From assembly GCA_900299255.1 (NCBI GenBank), contig OMJB01000124.1:1-41865 (forward strand): DNA of 41,865 bases. The letters run 5' to 3'. Positions 13,986 through 22,961 of this stretch are shown one piece after another. Each line of letters starts with the position of its first letter. Within the stretch, counting starts at the first letter, position 1. This stretch comes from Sphingobacteriales bacterium. Lineage in GTDB: Bacteria > Bacteroidota > Bacteroidia > Chitinophagales > Chitinophagaceae. Under the pieces are notes generated by a model. It was not told the DNA's origin and made no database searches. It saw only the letters and a list, made by a program, of their open reading frames with translations. The position numbers and the translations under genes are program-made.

Positions 13986-15947
13986 TTACTCCACCCTTAC
14001 CCCCACAAGCCAGTTAATACCCGGCATGGGGCGCTGATATACGAGCTGGTATTGCTTGTTCCAGATATTGTTGCAGGAGGCGATGAGCTGGCAGGAGTGG
14101 TTCCTGATTGCCCTATTATACATAAGCTGTACATTGCACGTGGAGTAGGGTAGCATCCATGCTGATTCGTCGGTTGTGGTGAAGCGGTAGCCCGTATAGG
14201 TGTGGTTGTAAGTGAGGGTTATGCCCTGCCATGCAAGCCCTAAGTTTGCCTGGCCGTTATAGCGGGGTGTATAGGGTATTTGTTTGCCTATACTTCCGTC
14301 ATTGTATATGTAGCTGCTGGTGGTAGTAGCCAGAACATAAGCAGTATTAAGACCCGCATGTATTTTCCATTTACCAATTGTGTACGTGAGTTTGTTTTCG
14401 GTTTCAATGCCCTTGCTGTTTACCTCACTTATGTTGTGAGGAGTCCATACAGCACCACCCAGCCAGTAAATCCAGTCGTGAATATCGCGGTTAAAAACTG
14501 CCAGGCCGTGAAAAACTGCCAGCTGGCCTATTTTAGCCTTAACGGTGTAGCCTGCATCTTCGTTCCAGCCCTGCTCGGGTTTCAGATTCTGGTTGCCCCC
14601 GGGGAAAGAATACAGCTCCATCAGTGTTGGTGCACGGTAAGTACGTTGCGCATTTGCCCGTATTGACAGCCAACTGGTGAGCCTGTAAGAAGCGTTGATG
14701 CCGGGTAGCAGTATTTCTTCGTTATCAATAATCTCGCCGCGCACGCTGGCCGATACGTTCAGGTGCTGCCGGAGTGCTTTCAGCTCCCATGCGGCAACCA
14801 GTGCGGCGCGCTGCTGTAGCGCTGTATCTTCGTTTTCTGCACCATTGCTCATCCACGAGAACTGGCAGGGAGCAAATAGCAGCAACTGCCCCAGATTGCG
14901 AAAATTTTTCCGCCAACCCATTTCAATAAATACGCTGCGGGTTTTGCTTTCAGAGGCCAGGTGTACGTCTTCGTCAGTATAATTTGCTTTGTCGTAAATT
15001 ATGGCAAGCCTGCCGTAGTAAGTGCCCTTGCCCAGAGGTTTCTGCCAGTCGGTAAGGAACCGCAGTCCCATATCTTTCTGCTTTTTAGATGAGGTGGGTT
15101 CGAACAGCGCCGGGGGAACCTCACGGCTGTATTGCTGTATCCATAGGTAAGTATTCAGCAGTATGGAGGGTGTATCCAGCACGGCAGCATGGAGCATCAG
15201 CGACAAGCTTTGCAAGTCGTCGTTTAGCATGGAGCGGTGGGCTCCCGATTGTGTAGTGTACCTGAAATCATTTGCTGCAGCCTGCCCGAAAATGCTTGAA
15301 GAAAAAAAGAATTTCCTTCGCACCACCTCAGTTTTGATACCTGCCATATACTGCCCGAAACTGCCCGCACCCGCACTTGCTGCCAGCGTGGTTTTGCTTA
15401 AGCCGAACACCGGTGCTTCGTTCTCCAGCAACAATGCGCCACCTACATTGCCACTGCTCCACAATGCAGCAGAGCTGCCGTAAACCACATTGGCCCTGCT
15501 CATCAGCATAACTGGTATCATAGAAACATCAGCTATGCCCATGGCTGCATTCTGGATGGGTATGCCATTCCATAACACTGCCGACTGTGCGGCGGATGAA
15601 CCCCGGAAATTTAAAGTAGCCAGTTGATTGAAACCATATGACTTGACAAACACCGGTACCTGCTGCGCCAGCAGGCTGGCCATGCTCTGCATCTGGTATT
15701 GTTGCAGGGTGGCACTGTCTATCGTAGTTATTTTCAGGCCCGGAGCAAATACATTGGCCCTGGCATCGTTCGTTACATTTTGCCTGCCCTCTATTTTGAA
15801 TTCGTGCAGGGTGGAGTCTTTGGTTTCCTGAGCTGTTACCCCGTAAACTACGAGCAGGCTGGCCATTAAGCTCATAACAAATCTGATGCAACAACTCGAA
15901 AGTGTTTTTGCATCGAACTTATGATCGTTATGTAGTTTGGCTTTCAT
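13986..15947 (-). CDS. TonB-dependent outer-membrane receptor, BtuB-like (cobalamin uptake)
   Basis: 653-aa receptor, close in size to BtuB and lacking the CarboxypepD_reg domain of SusC-type receptors. A signal segment near residues 20-40 is followed by a plug domain at about 50-155 (SLLAQQVPVFVKSYGFNQLATL, NFRGSSAAQSAVLWNGIPI, YGSSAALWSSGNVGGALLL) and then a 22-strand barrel. FPGGNQNLKPEQGWNEDAGY is a typical barrel segment. The protein would import its ligand across the outer membrane with TonB energy. Its ATG overlaps the BtuG-like gene stop by 4 bases. It is the last gene of an operon headed by a cobalamin riboswitch, so vitamin B12 is the likely substrate. The substrate assignment rests on riboswitch and partner, not on specific residues. 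Confidence 0.9.
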   Translation of the reverse strand: MKAKLHNDHKFDAKTLSSCCIRFVMSLMASLLVVYGVTAQETKDSTLHEFKIEGRQNVTNDARANVFAPGLKITTIDSATLQQYQMQSMASLLAQQVPVFVKSYGFNQLATLNFRGSSAAQSAVLWNGIPIQNAAMGIADVSMIPVMLMSRANVVYGSSAALWSSGNVGGALLLENEAPVFGLSKTTLAASAGAGSFGQYMAGIKTEVVRRKFFFSSSIFGQAAANDFRYTTQSGAHRSMLNDDLQSLSLMLHAAVLDTPSILLNTYLWIQQYSREVPPALFEPTSSKKQKDMGLRFLTDWQKPLGKGTYYGRLAIIYDKANYTDEDVHLASESKTRSVFIEMGWRKNFRNLGQLLLFAPCQFSWMSNGAENEDTALQQRAALVAAWELKALRQHLNVSASVRGEIIDNEEILLPGINASYRLTSWLSIRANAQRTYRAPTLMELYSFPGGNQNLKPEQGWNEDAGYTVKAKIGQLAVFHGLAVFNRDIHDWIYWLGGAVWTPHNISEVNSKGIETENKLTYTIGKWKIHAGLNTAYVLATTTSSYIYNDGSIGKQIPYTPRYNGQANLGLAWQGITLTYNHTYTGYRFTTTDESAWMLPYSTCNVQLMYNRAIRNHSCQLIASCNNIWNKQYQLVYQRPMPGINWLVGVRVE

Positions 15948-17017
15948 TCGTCAAAATAGAAATGCCCGGGGCCCATACCCACACTGAAACTCTTAACCTG
16001 TTTTCCGTCAGGCTGGTAAATAAATACGCTGCCTTTCTGTATAAATCCTTTCGGGTCGCCGACAAAGATATTGCCAGTGATTGGGTCAATGCCCAATGCA
16101 TAAAAATATTGGTATTGCTTTGCGGCAATAAATGGCTGTGTTGGTAATTCAAGGCTGGTAACCGGCATCCGGTAGATGCCGTTATTAACTGTTCCTCCAT
16201 TATAGTCAATTTCAATAAAATAGAGCGTATCTCTTGTCGTGTTGAATACCGGTTTAATCACATCTGCATCCGCCGGAAACTGGTACTGGCCCACTATATT
16301 GCCCGACGATGGGTCTATACGGGTAAATATGGCCCTTTTGCCCTGCTGTTTGTTTCCTGATAAAACCCACAGCAGATTGTATTTATCCATCATTACATCT
16401 TTTGGCGCACTGCCGGCAATCGTTATTTTCTGAGCAAGCTGGCCTGTGCCTGCATCAACTTTATACAGCACATTGCAGGCAGTGTCCCAGGTGCAGATAT
16501 AGGCGTAATTGTCGTAAAGGCCCAAGCCTTCAGTGTTGGTGGACGGAAGAGAAAATGTGTCAGTTACGGACTGCGACTGTGGGTTAATAACATATACTTT
16601 GCTACTGTACTCCGATGTGACAAATGCCCTCAATGCACTTACCTGCATCATGTAACGCGGTTTGGGAATAGGGATACTCGCCACCTGTGACCAGTCAGAT
16701 GCATTGAGCACCACAACTTTATCAGAATTGTTGATGCACAGGAATAGTTTGTCGCCGATACGTACCATGCTCTGAAAAACATCACCCAGCGGTTGGTTAT
16801 TAGTGCTTTTATAAATGTCGCCAAATACACTATCAGGCACAGGCTGGTAGGTGTACAGCGATGCATCTCCGCTCATAAACCTGCCTTCACACACTACATA
16901 GATTTTACTTCCGGAAAAGGGCGTTTGCCTCACTACGTCATCAGGCTTGTCTTTGACGCACGATGCCAGCAGGCAGCAAAGAACTGTGATCAGTGTTTTG
17001 TAATTACCTGTTGCCAT
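15944..17017 (-). CDS. Surface lipoprotein, DUF5074 / YncE-like beta-propeller (BtuG-like)
   Basis: 357-aa lipoprotein. The lipobox LLASC places the lipidated Cys at residue 20, followed by VKDKPDD, an acidic/Lys context like the lipoprotein export signal that sends Bacteroidota lipoproteins to the outside. The rest forms repeated beta-propeller blades (KIYVVCEG, GDKLFLCINNSDKVVVLNA, KVYVINPQSQ, and so on), ending GPGHFYF. DUF5074/BtuG proteins of Bacteroides cap BtuB and bind cobalamin very tightly at the surface. Its position just upstream of a BtuB-like receptor in a riboswitch operon supports the same role. The start overlaps the preceding T9SS gene by 28 bp and the stop overlaps btuB by 4. 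Confidence 0.85.
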   Translation of the reverse strand: MATGNYKTLITVLCCLLASCVKDKPDDVVRQTPFSGSKIYVVCEGRFMSGDASLYTYQPVPDSVFGDIYKSTNNQPLGDVFQSMVRIGDKLFLCINNSDKVVVLNASDWSQVASIPIPKPRYMMQVSALRAFVTSEYSSKVYVINPQSQSVTDTFSLPSTNTEGLGLYDNYAYICTWDTACNVLYKVDAGTGQLAQKITIAGSAPKDVMMDKYNLLWVLSGNKQQGKRAIFTRIDPSSGNIVGQYQFPADADVIKPVFNTTRDTLYFIEIDYNGGTVNNGIYRMPVTSLELPTQPFIAAKQYQYFYALGIDPITGNIFVGDPKGFIQKGSVFIYQPDGKQVKSFSVGMGPGHFYFDE

Positions 17018-17982
17018 TTGTTTCCGGATAGGTCTTGTAAAATCAGGTAATACATTCCGGCGGCATACTGAGATACCTGAATGGTATTATCTGCCGGCGT
17101 TAATTCTTTACGCTGCAGTACAGTGCCTGTAGTGGTTGTAAGCACAGCGGTTAATGATAATGGTGTTGCCACTGCTACCGTAAACAGTTCGGAAGAAGGG
17201 TTGGGGAATATATTTATTGCTGTGTTGGCGGTTAATGATTTTATTCCGGTTTCAACGTTGTGTATCACACCCACTGCATCCAGGTCAAAGCCGCAGGATG
17301 GGAATGGTGTGGGGTAGGGGTCATTGATTGCGCGGCCCGTAAAATCGTGTGACGCATTAGCGAAAATAGACCCTACTACATCCACAATGCGGATATGGGT
17401 AATATGATTGATGTCTAGCCCGATGGTTCCTGCCAGCTCCTGCAGGTCAAACGGTGTGCCATACATGGCAATGTACTTTCCTGCCAGGTTATTGATGTTG
17501 CTCGCGTTCAGGTAGGTGGTGTTTCCTGCCTGCACATTGACCTGGGTATTGGATGATGCCGGGAACCGGAAGTAGTTCGTGCCATCAGAACTTACCTCTA
17601 CAAAAGCAAGTTCCATATATGATTCTGAATCATTGGCGGGATTGATAAAGCCATTTTCAAATACCGCAAAATCTGCGCCCGGCCCATCATAAATCGGTTT
17701 GGCAAAAGTAACAATAGCCACGCCGCTGTCACCCAGGCTCACGATGCCATTGTCTGCCACGCCCAAAGCTGCTGTGCTGTCGCCGGCTGAAGCATACCCA
17801 AGCGAGGCATCTGCTATGTTCATTAGCCCGCGGTAGATAGTGCAGCCAGTTGCCCAGTTTACAAATCTGGTGCTGGCGGCCGGTACGGCATCACTGCCCG
17901 CCAGCCCTGCCTGCGGGGTGTACTGCGCACCTGCACTAATGCTTAGCAGCCATGAGCAGAGGAAAATGAAAGCTTTTTTCAT
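16990..17982 (-). CDS. T9SS-sorted surface protein of the cobalamin operon
   Basis: 330-aa exported protein: signal peptide (MKKAFIFLCSWLLSISAGAQ), one globular beta-rich domain (about 25-245), then a T9SS type A sorting tail from NIFPNPSSE near 256 to VITKH. The core contains GPGADFAVFENGF and AFVEVSSDGTNYFRFP, a pattern I know from uncharacterised cell-surface proteins, often beside TonB receptors, but with no proven function. It starts 14 bp after the DUF4465 gene and overlaps the BtuG-like gene by 28 bp, so it is firmly part of the operon. Likely role: extracellular binding of cobalamin or of a carrier; this is inference from context. Confidence 0.82.
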   Translation of the reverse strand: MKKAFIFLCSWLLSISAGAQYTPQAGLAGSDAVPAASTRFVNWATGCTIYRGLMNIADASLGYASAGDSTAALGVADNGIVSLGDSGVAIVTFAKPIYDGPGADFAVFENGFINPANDSESYMELAFVEVSSDGTNYFRFPASSNTQVNVQAGNTTYLNASNINNLAGKYIAMYGTPFDLQELAGTIGLDINHITHIRIVDVVGSIFANASHDFTGRAINDPYPTPFPSCGFDLDAVGVIHNVETGIKSLTANTAINIFPNPSSELFTVAVATPLSLTAVLTTTTGTVLQRKELTPADNTIQVSQYAAGMYYLILQDLSGNKWQQVITKH

Positions 17983-17996
17983 TGCGTGGAGCAGGG

Positions 17997-18971
17997 TCAG
18001 TCTTTAATAAAGCGTAAAGCAGCGTTTTTGTTTTTACCCTTCAGCTGCAGCAAATATACGCCAGCGGGCAGGGAAGCTGTGTTTATTTCATTATGCCCAT
18101 TGGTTAGCACTGAGTGGCTCATAACCACACCTGCTGCGTTGAGAATTACAGCCTGCGGCATATCACTATCATACAGGTCAATAAACAGGGAGTTGTGGGC
18201 AGGGTTGGGGTATATTCTGGTGGTGCCTGTTGCTGTTGCCTGGCTAGTATGTAACGTACCGGATTCGGCGGTAGTGAAATTGTCTATGCAAAAATAGGCC
18301 GGTGTGTTCATGCCGAAGGAGCCGTTATCAGTAGAGCTGAGTGTGAACAACAGGCTGTCGGCATTACCCAGGGGAAGCAGGTTTACCCACTGCCACGTTT
18401 TGAGAATATAGTTCATTGTAGAATCAGGAAACAAATAGTTGGCCAGGTATATGCCTACGCTGTCGGGCTGCAGCACGCCGCCGGAATAGGCACGTACAGT
18501 AAGCTTAAACCAGTCGCCGTTGTGGAACTTGCGTGCAAATCCGTCGCCATCCCTCATGCTGTTGTAGGCATAGGTATTGTTGGTTACATAGAAGCCGCTA
18601 ACCGGATTGCCAGCTGCAGCACCCAGTAAAATTACTTTGTTGTCGTTGCCGTAGGCTACCGCATACTTGGCCGAACCTCCATAACCTATTGCTGTTTTAG
18701 CAGAATACTGATTGGTATAGCCGCTTGTAACGCTGTCGGTCATATTCGAGTAGGCAAAGCCATAACTCCAGAATCCGCCGAATGAGGCATCATACACACA
18801 GGGAAAATGAGCCAGCCCGTTATTGAATCCCACATCTGTGCCAGATGCTGAGTAATTGACATAAAAAGTGTCGGTGCCTGCCAGGCTGAGGCTATCAAAT
18901 GAGGCTACAGTCTGCGACTGAGCGGCTGAGCCCGAGGCCAGGGCAGCAAGTAAAATAAATAATCTGCGCAT
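17997..18971 (-). CDS. DUF4465 domain protein with T9SS sorting tail
   Basis: 324-aa exported protein and the first gene after the riboswitch. A signal peptide (MRRLFILLAALASGSAAQ) is followed by a DUF4465 domain at about 20-235, with the family's marks NGLAHFPCVYDASFGGFWSYGFAYSN and later YFCIDNFT (split by the loop YGGSAKYAVAYG). Residues about 250-324 are a T9SS type A tail (IYPNPAHNS to RFIKD). DUF4465 proteins recur in Bacteroidota operons with BtuG-type and TonB proteins and are suspected to be surface cobalamin-capture proteins, usually as lipoproteins. Here the anchor is a T9SS tail instead. The ATG at 18971 lies 141 nt from the riboswitch core. Confidence 0.87.
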   Translation of the reverse strand: MRRLFILLAALASGSAAQSQTVASFDSLSLAGTDTFYVNYSASGTDVGFNNGLAHFPCVYDASFGGFWSYGFAYSNMTDSVTSGYTNQYSAKTAIGYGGSAKYAVAYGNDNKVILLGAAAGNPVSGFYVTNNTYAYNSMRDGDGFARKFHNGDWFKLTVRAYSGGVLQPDSVGIYLANYLFPDSTMNYILKTWQWVNLLPLGNADSLLFTLSSTDNGSFGMNTPAYFCIDNFTTAESGTLHTSQATATGTTRIYPNPAHNSLFIDLYDSDMPQAVILNAAGVVMSHSVLTNGHNEINTASLPAGVYLLQLKGKNKNAALRFIKD

Positions 18972-19094
18972 ATAAATTCAGTTTTTAAAACAAATTCAAT
19001 GCAGCAATTGGGTAAAAATCAGATACAGATAAACGCAGGAAATACCCACCCAGATCTCATCTGTGCTTTTGATCCCGAAAGCAGCGATAAGTAC

Positions 19095-19111
19095 ACCTGA
19101 TATTCTCAGGT
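19095..19111 (-). promoter_or_regulatory. Hairpin following the riboswitch (possible expression platform)
   Basis: On the minus strand, ACCTGA-GAATA-TCAGGT forms a 6-bp stem with a 5-nt loop, starting 4-5 nt after the B12 box. Its 3' arm (CAGGT) could instead pair with the ACCTG of the B12 box. No U-run follows, so it is not a plain terminator. Confidence 0.45.
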
Positions 19112-19305
19112 AAAAGGCAGGTCTTCTGACTTACTTCACTTTTTGCGGCCTTCCCGTCGGTTTCTGAAAATCAAAATGCAGACAGTGGCAATTCAGGTAG
19201 CAAAAAGCTTTTTTTGAAGCTTACAGCATCGGGTAATGTCCGGGATTTGCACCCGGTTCCCTTTTCATCCTTCTCTGGTCGCAACCAGATCAGGAACCTT
19301 TGTGG
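19112..19305 (-). ncRNA. Cobalamin (vitamin B12) riboswitch
   Basis: Read on the minus strand, the conserved blocks appear in order: GGTTCC (19293-19298), AAAAGGGAACCGG with GTGCAAATCCCGG (about 19236-19265), GCCACTG (complement of 19183-19189), GGGAAGG (19149-19155), and the B12 box AAGTCAGAAGACCTGCC (19116-19132). The spacing fits an adenosyl- or methylcobalamin aptamer. It precedes the DUF4465 gene and so controls the whole uptake operon. A short hairpin (19095-19111) follows at once and may be part of the expression platform. High cobalamin would be expected to lower expression. Confidence 0.93.
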
Positions 19306-19307
19306 TG

Positions 19308-19315
19308 CAAAAGTA
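19308..19315 (-). promoter_or_regulatory. Candidate -7 promoter element of the cobalamin operon
   Basis: TACTTTTG on the minus strand matches TAnnTTTG exactly and lies right at the 5' edge of the riboswitch, as expected for its transcription start. No convincing -33 box was seen at 19-nt spacing. Confidence 0.5.
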
Positions 19316-19382
19316 GTGGTAAAAATTAAATCGCTGGATTTTTTTTAGAAAACGCGCAGGCACCCCGGTCAAAAAATAGAAA

Positions 19383-19835
19383 TCAGTCGTTTCTCAGTTT
19401 TTCCAGCAGTTCATTCAGCAATAATGCCTCAGACTCGCTGATGCCGTTCATACTCATGTTAATCTCTTCCATAAGGAGGGATGCGCGCTGCAGTGATTCC
19501 ATTCCCTTGTCGGTCAATGAAACCAATGTTTCTCTTTTGTCTTCGGTGGACGGGGTACGCTTTGCCAGTTTTTTGATCACCAGCCTGTCTATGATTCTGG
19601 GTACATTGGAGCTTTTTTCAATAATACGGCTGCCAATATCTTTAACGCACATCTGCTCCGGATGTTTGCCTTTTAGTATCCTTAAAACGTTGTATTGTTC
19701 CAGTGTCAGCTCATCAGCCTTAATAGCCATGCTAAACCTCTGTCTGAGCCAGTACGCTGTAAATAATACGTTTATGGTTGCTTTTTGCTTCTCATCCGTG
19801 AATTTATTCGATTTTATGGCTTCTTCCAGCTTCAT
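19383..19835 (-). CDS. MarR family transcriptional regulator
   Basis: 150-aa winged-helix dimeric DNA-binding protein. The helical N-terminus is followed by the wHTH at about 45-110: LTLEQYNVLRILKG, DIGSRIIEKSSNVPRIIDRLVIKKLAKR (recognition-helix region, split by loops), and the wing with the conserved D-R motif STEDKRETLVSLTDKG. The length is standard. Its target cannot be read from the sequence. The gene ends about 65 bp before the cobalamin-operon promoter on the same strand, so read-through into the riboswitch is possible, but no B12 link is known for the family. The ATG at 19835 fits the family N-terminus. Confidence 0.88.
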   Translation of the reverse strand: MKLEEAIKSNKFTDEKQKATINVLFTAYWLRQRFSMAIKADELTLEQYNVLRILKGKHPEQMCVKDIGSRIIEKSSNVPRIIDRLVIKKLAKRTPSTEDKRETLVSLTDKGMESLQRASLLMEEINMSMNGISESEALLLNELLEKLRND

Positions 19836-19842
19836 ACCGTAA

Positions 19843-20316
19843 AAGTAGTCATGTCTGCTATTATTTTCAAGCTTTACGAATATTATAACAAACTAACTGA
19901 AATGTGAATATGAGCTTGTTGAATGACTTAAATGATGTTATTTCTGTATGTTTTTTCTTTAACGAAGCCAATCAAAGCAAGCTGCAGGTTACGTTAACAT
20001 GCAATTACGGATATTATTTTAATGGCAAATAAGTTCTTTCTTTTTACTAACTTTTTTAAAGAAATGTTCGCCTAATATTTGTAAAGCCTTTTTTAGAATG
20101 AATATCGAAATTACATATAGTACCAGGCGACATTGCCCGGCGGGGAGGGCGTTGCCGTCAGGAAATTTGTGAAAATGTAATGTTTGGCACACTTGTTGTG
20201 CCTATGCATTTTGTAAAAACGTTTTTCAATCAAATTAAATATTAATTTTTTAGTTCAAAAAAAATAGTATATTCACCAGAATAAGCACTCGATTTTTCAC
20301 ATTCAACCAGTTTCTT
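19843..20316. other. Intergenic region with a GC-rich patch and small hairpins
   Basis: About 470 bp without a gene, mostly very AT-rich. A GC-rich patch at about 20124-20160 contains partly complementary segments (GACATTGCCC and GGGCGTTGCCGTC). A hairpin GGCACA-CTTGT-TGTGCC is at 20186-20202, and a palindrome AAAAACGTTTTT at 20215-20226. TAATATTTG near 20073 resembles a promoter element with one base too many. A small RNA or a long leader for the 20317 gene are possible; nothing is established. Confidence 0.35.
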
Positions 20317-22947
20317 ATGAAAAGACATTCACTATCAGCTGCACTTACATTGGCAGTGCTGGCTATTACCCTCACTGCCTCTGCGCAGGTCAATATTCTT
20401 ACATCGGTGGTAGGAGCCTACATTGGAGGTTCATTTTCCACCGGCGATGGTGTGTGTGCCACATCTGCATTGCTGCCAGGCACAACAGGCGTGGCAGTTG
20501 ATGCTGCAGGTAACGTTTATGTAGGCGACTATGGCTATCACAAAGTGCGAATTGTAAGAAGTTCGAGCGCACTTATTTATACTGTTGCAGGCAACGGTAC
20601 CGCCGGTTTTGGCGGTGATGGAGGCCCTGCCACGGCTGCAAATCTTGCAAGCCCACAGAGTATTTGTGTGGATGCATCAAGAAACCTATACCTGGTTGAT
20701 GCAGGCAACAGAAGAGTAAGAAAAGTTACTGCTGCAACCGGTATTATTAATACCGTAGCAGGCGGCGGTACGGGTTATACAGAAGGCGCTCCGGCTACCA
20801 GTGTAGATATTGGCGATGCGCGCTGCATAGCGCTGAATAATACCGGTGTGCTCCATATTGTTGATAATAGCGGTGTATTAAGAAGAGTAGACCCGCTTAC
20901 AAATGCCATTACCACCGTCGCTGGAGTGGTGGGTGCTACAACTGTTGCCTTTGATGCGTCAAATAATATTTATTACTCGGGTGTAGGTACCGGCATCAGA
21001 AAGATAGATGCAATTACCAGCGCAGTTACATTACTGTTGCCAGCAGGTGGAGATCATTTCTGCCTCGATCCCAGCGGTAATATCTATTTTGGCGATGGTT
21101 CTAAAATATATGAGCTCCATTCCGGTTCAAGTTATGTAGACACAATAGCAGGCTGCGGTACCTCCTACGATGAAGGCGTACCCGCTCGCGAGGCCTATGG
21201 CAACAACTATATGTTTACATCAGACAACGCAGGAAATATCTACTACTCCAACAACTCTACCAACGTAAGAAAGATTAATACCGCAGTTACTTATTTCTCT
21301 TACTTTGGCACACCAAGCTTCAGTGTAGTTATTAATAAACTGTGCAATGGTCCTCAGATCACTGTTATGGCTAATCACTATTCAGCCGGTATGACAGTAC
21401 AGACTTTCTTTGGCGACGGGCAGAATAACATTACAACATTTTCGGCAGGGTGCTCTACAACCAATGGATATGCAGTTATCAACCACACGTATCCGTTCTC
21501 CGGAACTTATACTATCAAGATGGTAATGTATATGGGTGGTGTTGCTATAGACTCGGCACACAGTACCTATGAGTATATATTCTGCAATACCATTCCGGTT
21601 AAGTTCTTTTTTGATGGAAACAATAACTGTTCTAAAGATGCTGGTGAACCTTATATAAACCTGCCTGTACTTACCAAAGTAGATTCAAACGGCGTAACTG
21701 TAGATACTATTTCTGCTACCAATGGCATCTATTATAACGCATATGGAAGTGTAGGTGATGTTTATAAATTTACGCCGCTGGCTATGCCTTCCGGCCTCAC
21801 AATAAATTGCCCGGGTACTGGTTATATTCTCGACACGCTGACTACGCTTGTTTATAACAATGATTACAGGGAGTTTGGATTTAAATGCTCGGGTGTCACA
21901 GGTTACGACCTGCAGATATTCTCAACAGCTATTGCAGGCAGGCATCATTTTCAGGCGGATATGAATGTTGATAATCAGATTTGTGCAGCATTGCCTGCTA
22001 CAGTTGTATTCAACATGAATCCCAAATACCATTACCAGAATGCCAGCCCAGCTCCAACTTCTGTGTCCGGCAATACAATAACCTGGGACCTGACATTATC
22101 CAGCACTGCCCCTAATCCTACACACATTAGCGTAGGTGGAGAGGTGCCGTCTAGCTGGGTGGTGGTAGGGGATACCATTCATACCAATGGCATGGTATTG
22201 CCTTCCAGCGGTGATGCCTTCCCTGGCGATAACAACTGTGGTAACAATGATACAGTTACAGGAAGCTACGATCCTAACTACATGCAGGTATTGCCAAGGG
22301 TTTGCGTGGCTCCTGGTGTAAAGACACTTAGGTATACGGTGCATTTTGAAAATACGGGCAATGATACTGCTTTCAATATCCACGTAATGGATACATTGTC
22401 TGCCAATATCGACCCTAAATCAATAAAGGTTATCACGTCTTCTCATGCAATGGATATATCGCTGATTAATTCAGGTGGATATAACATAGTGAGGTTTAAT
22501 TTCCCTAACATTAACCTGCTTGATAGCTCTCATCATAATCTTTGTGACGGTTTCTTTATGTATTCAGCCGACCTGAAAGGAGGCCTGGCAGATGGTACAC
22601 ACATAATGAACCGGGCAGGAATCTACTTTGATGACAATGCTGTGGTTATGACCAATGGAGTTGAGAACATAACTGGCTGTGTGGAAGACGATGGAGTGCC
22701 GGTTTTGGTTAAAAGCAATAAGGCAGAGATATATCCTAACCCTGCTACAGATGAACTGACTATTATGACTGAAAAAGGTATGTATTCATCCTATACAATC
22801 ACCAATAGCATGGGTCAGGTTATGGACCACCAGGCAATAGCATCTACTTATACCAAAGTGGATATTAATACACTGCCTGCTGGTTTGTACTATGTAACTT
22901 TGAGAGGAGATGCCGGGTCTATGGTCAGGAAAATTGTGAAGAAATAA
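20317..22947 (+). CDS. NHL-repeat / PKD-like / DUF11-like surface protein with T9SS tail
   Basis: 876-aa secreted protein. The signal peptide (MKRHSLSAALTLAVLAITLTASAQ) is followed by an NHL-type beta-propeller at about 30-320 (GVAVDAAGNVYVGDYGYHKVR, in pieces; SICVDASRNLYLVDAGNRRVRKV; VAGGGTGYTEG). A PKD-like domain follows at about 330-425 (TVQTFFGDGQN, HTYPFSGTYTIKMVM), then an SdrD-B-like segment from 431 (FFFDGNNNCSKDAGEP), and a DUF11-like stalk from about 649 (SYDPNYMQVLP, FENTGNDTAFNIHVMDTL). The T9SS type A tail starts at about 805 (IYPNPATDE, ending KIVKK). It is paralogous to the next gene over the PKD-to-tail part. Role is probably adhesion or surface binding; no catalytic motif is visible. 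Confidence 0.88.
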   Translation: MKRHSLSAALTLAVLAITLTASAQVNILTSVVGAYIGGSFSTGDGVCATSALLPGTTGVAVDAAGNVYVGDYGYHKVRIVRSSSALIYTVAGNGTAGFGGDGGPATAANLASPQSICVDASRNLYLVDAGNRRVRKVTAATGIINTVAGGGTGYTEGAPATSVDIGDARCIALNNTGVLHIVDNSGVLRRVDPLTNAITTVAGVVGATTVAFDASNNIYYSGVGTGIRKIDAITSAVTLLLPAGGDHFCLDPSGNIYFGDGSKIYELHSGSSYVDTIAGCGTSYDEGVPAREAYGNNYMFTSDNAGNIYYSNNSTNVRKINTAVTYFSYFGTPSFSVVINKLCNGPQITVMANHYSAGMTVQTFFGDGQNNITTFSAGCSTTNGYAVINHTYPFSGTYTIKMVMYMGGVAIDSAHSTYEYIFCNTIPVKFFFDGNNNCSKDAGEPYINLPVLTKVDSNGVTVDTISATNGIYYNAYGSVGDVYKFTPLAMPSGLTINCPGTGYILDTLTTLVYNNDYREFGFKCSGVTGYDLQIFSTAIAGRHHFQADMNVDNQICAALPATVVFNMNPKYHYQNASPAPTSVSGNTITWDLTLSSTAPNPTHISVGGEVPSSWVVVGDTIHTNGMVLPSSGDAFPGDNNCGNNDTVTGSYDPNYMQVLPRVCVAPGVKTLRYTVHFENTGNDTAFNIHVMDTLSANIDPKSIKVITSSHAMDISLINSGGYNIVRFNFPNINLLDSSHHNLCDGFFMYSADLKGGLADGTHIMNRAGIYFDDNAVVMTNGVENITGCVEDDGVPVLVKSNKAEIYPNPATDELTIMTEKGMYSSYTITNSMGQVMDHQAIASTYTKVDINTLPAGLYYVTLRGDAGSMVRKIVKK

Positions 22948-22961
22948 GATTTTATTATGTG

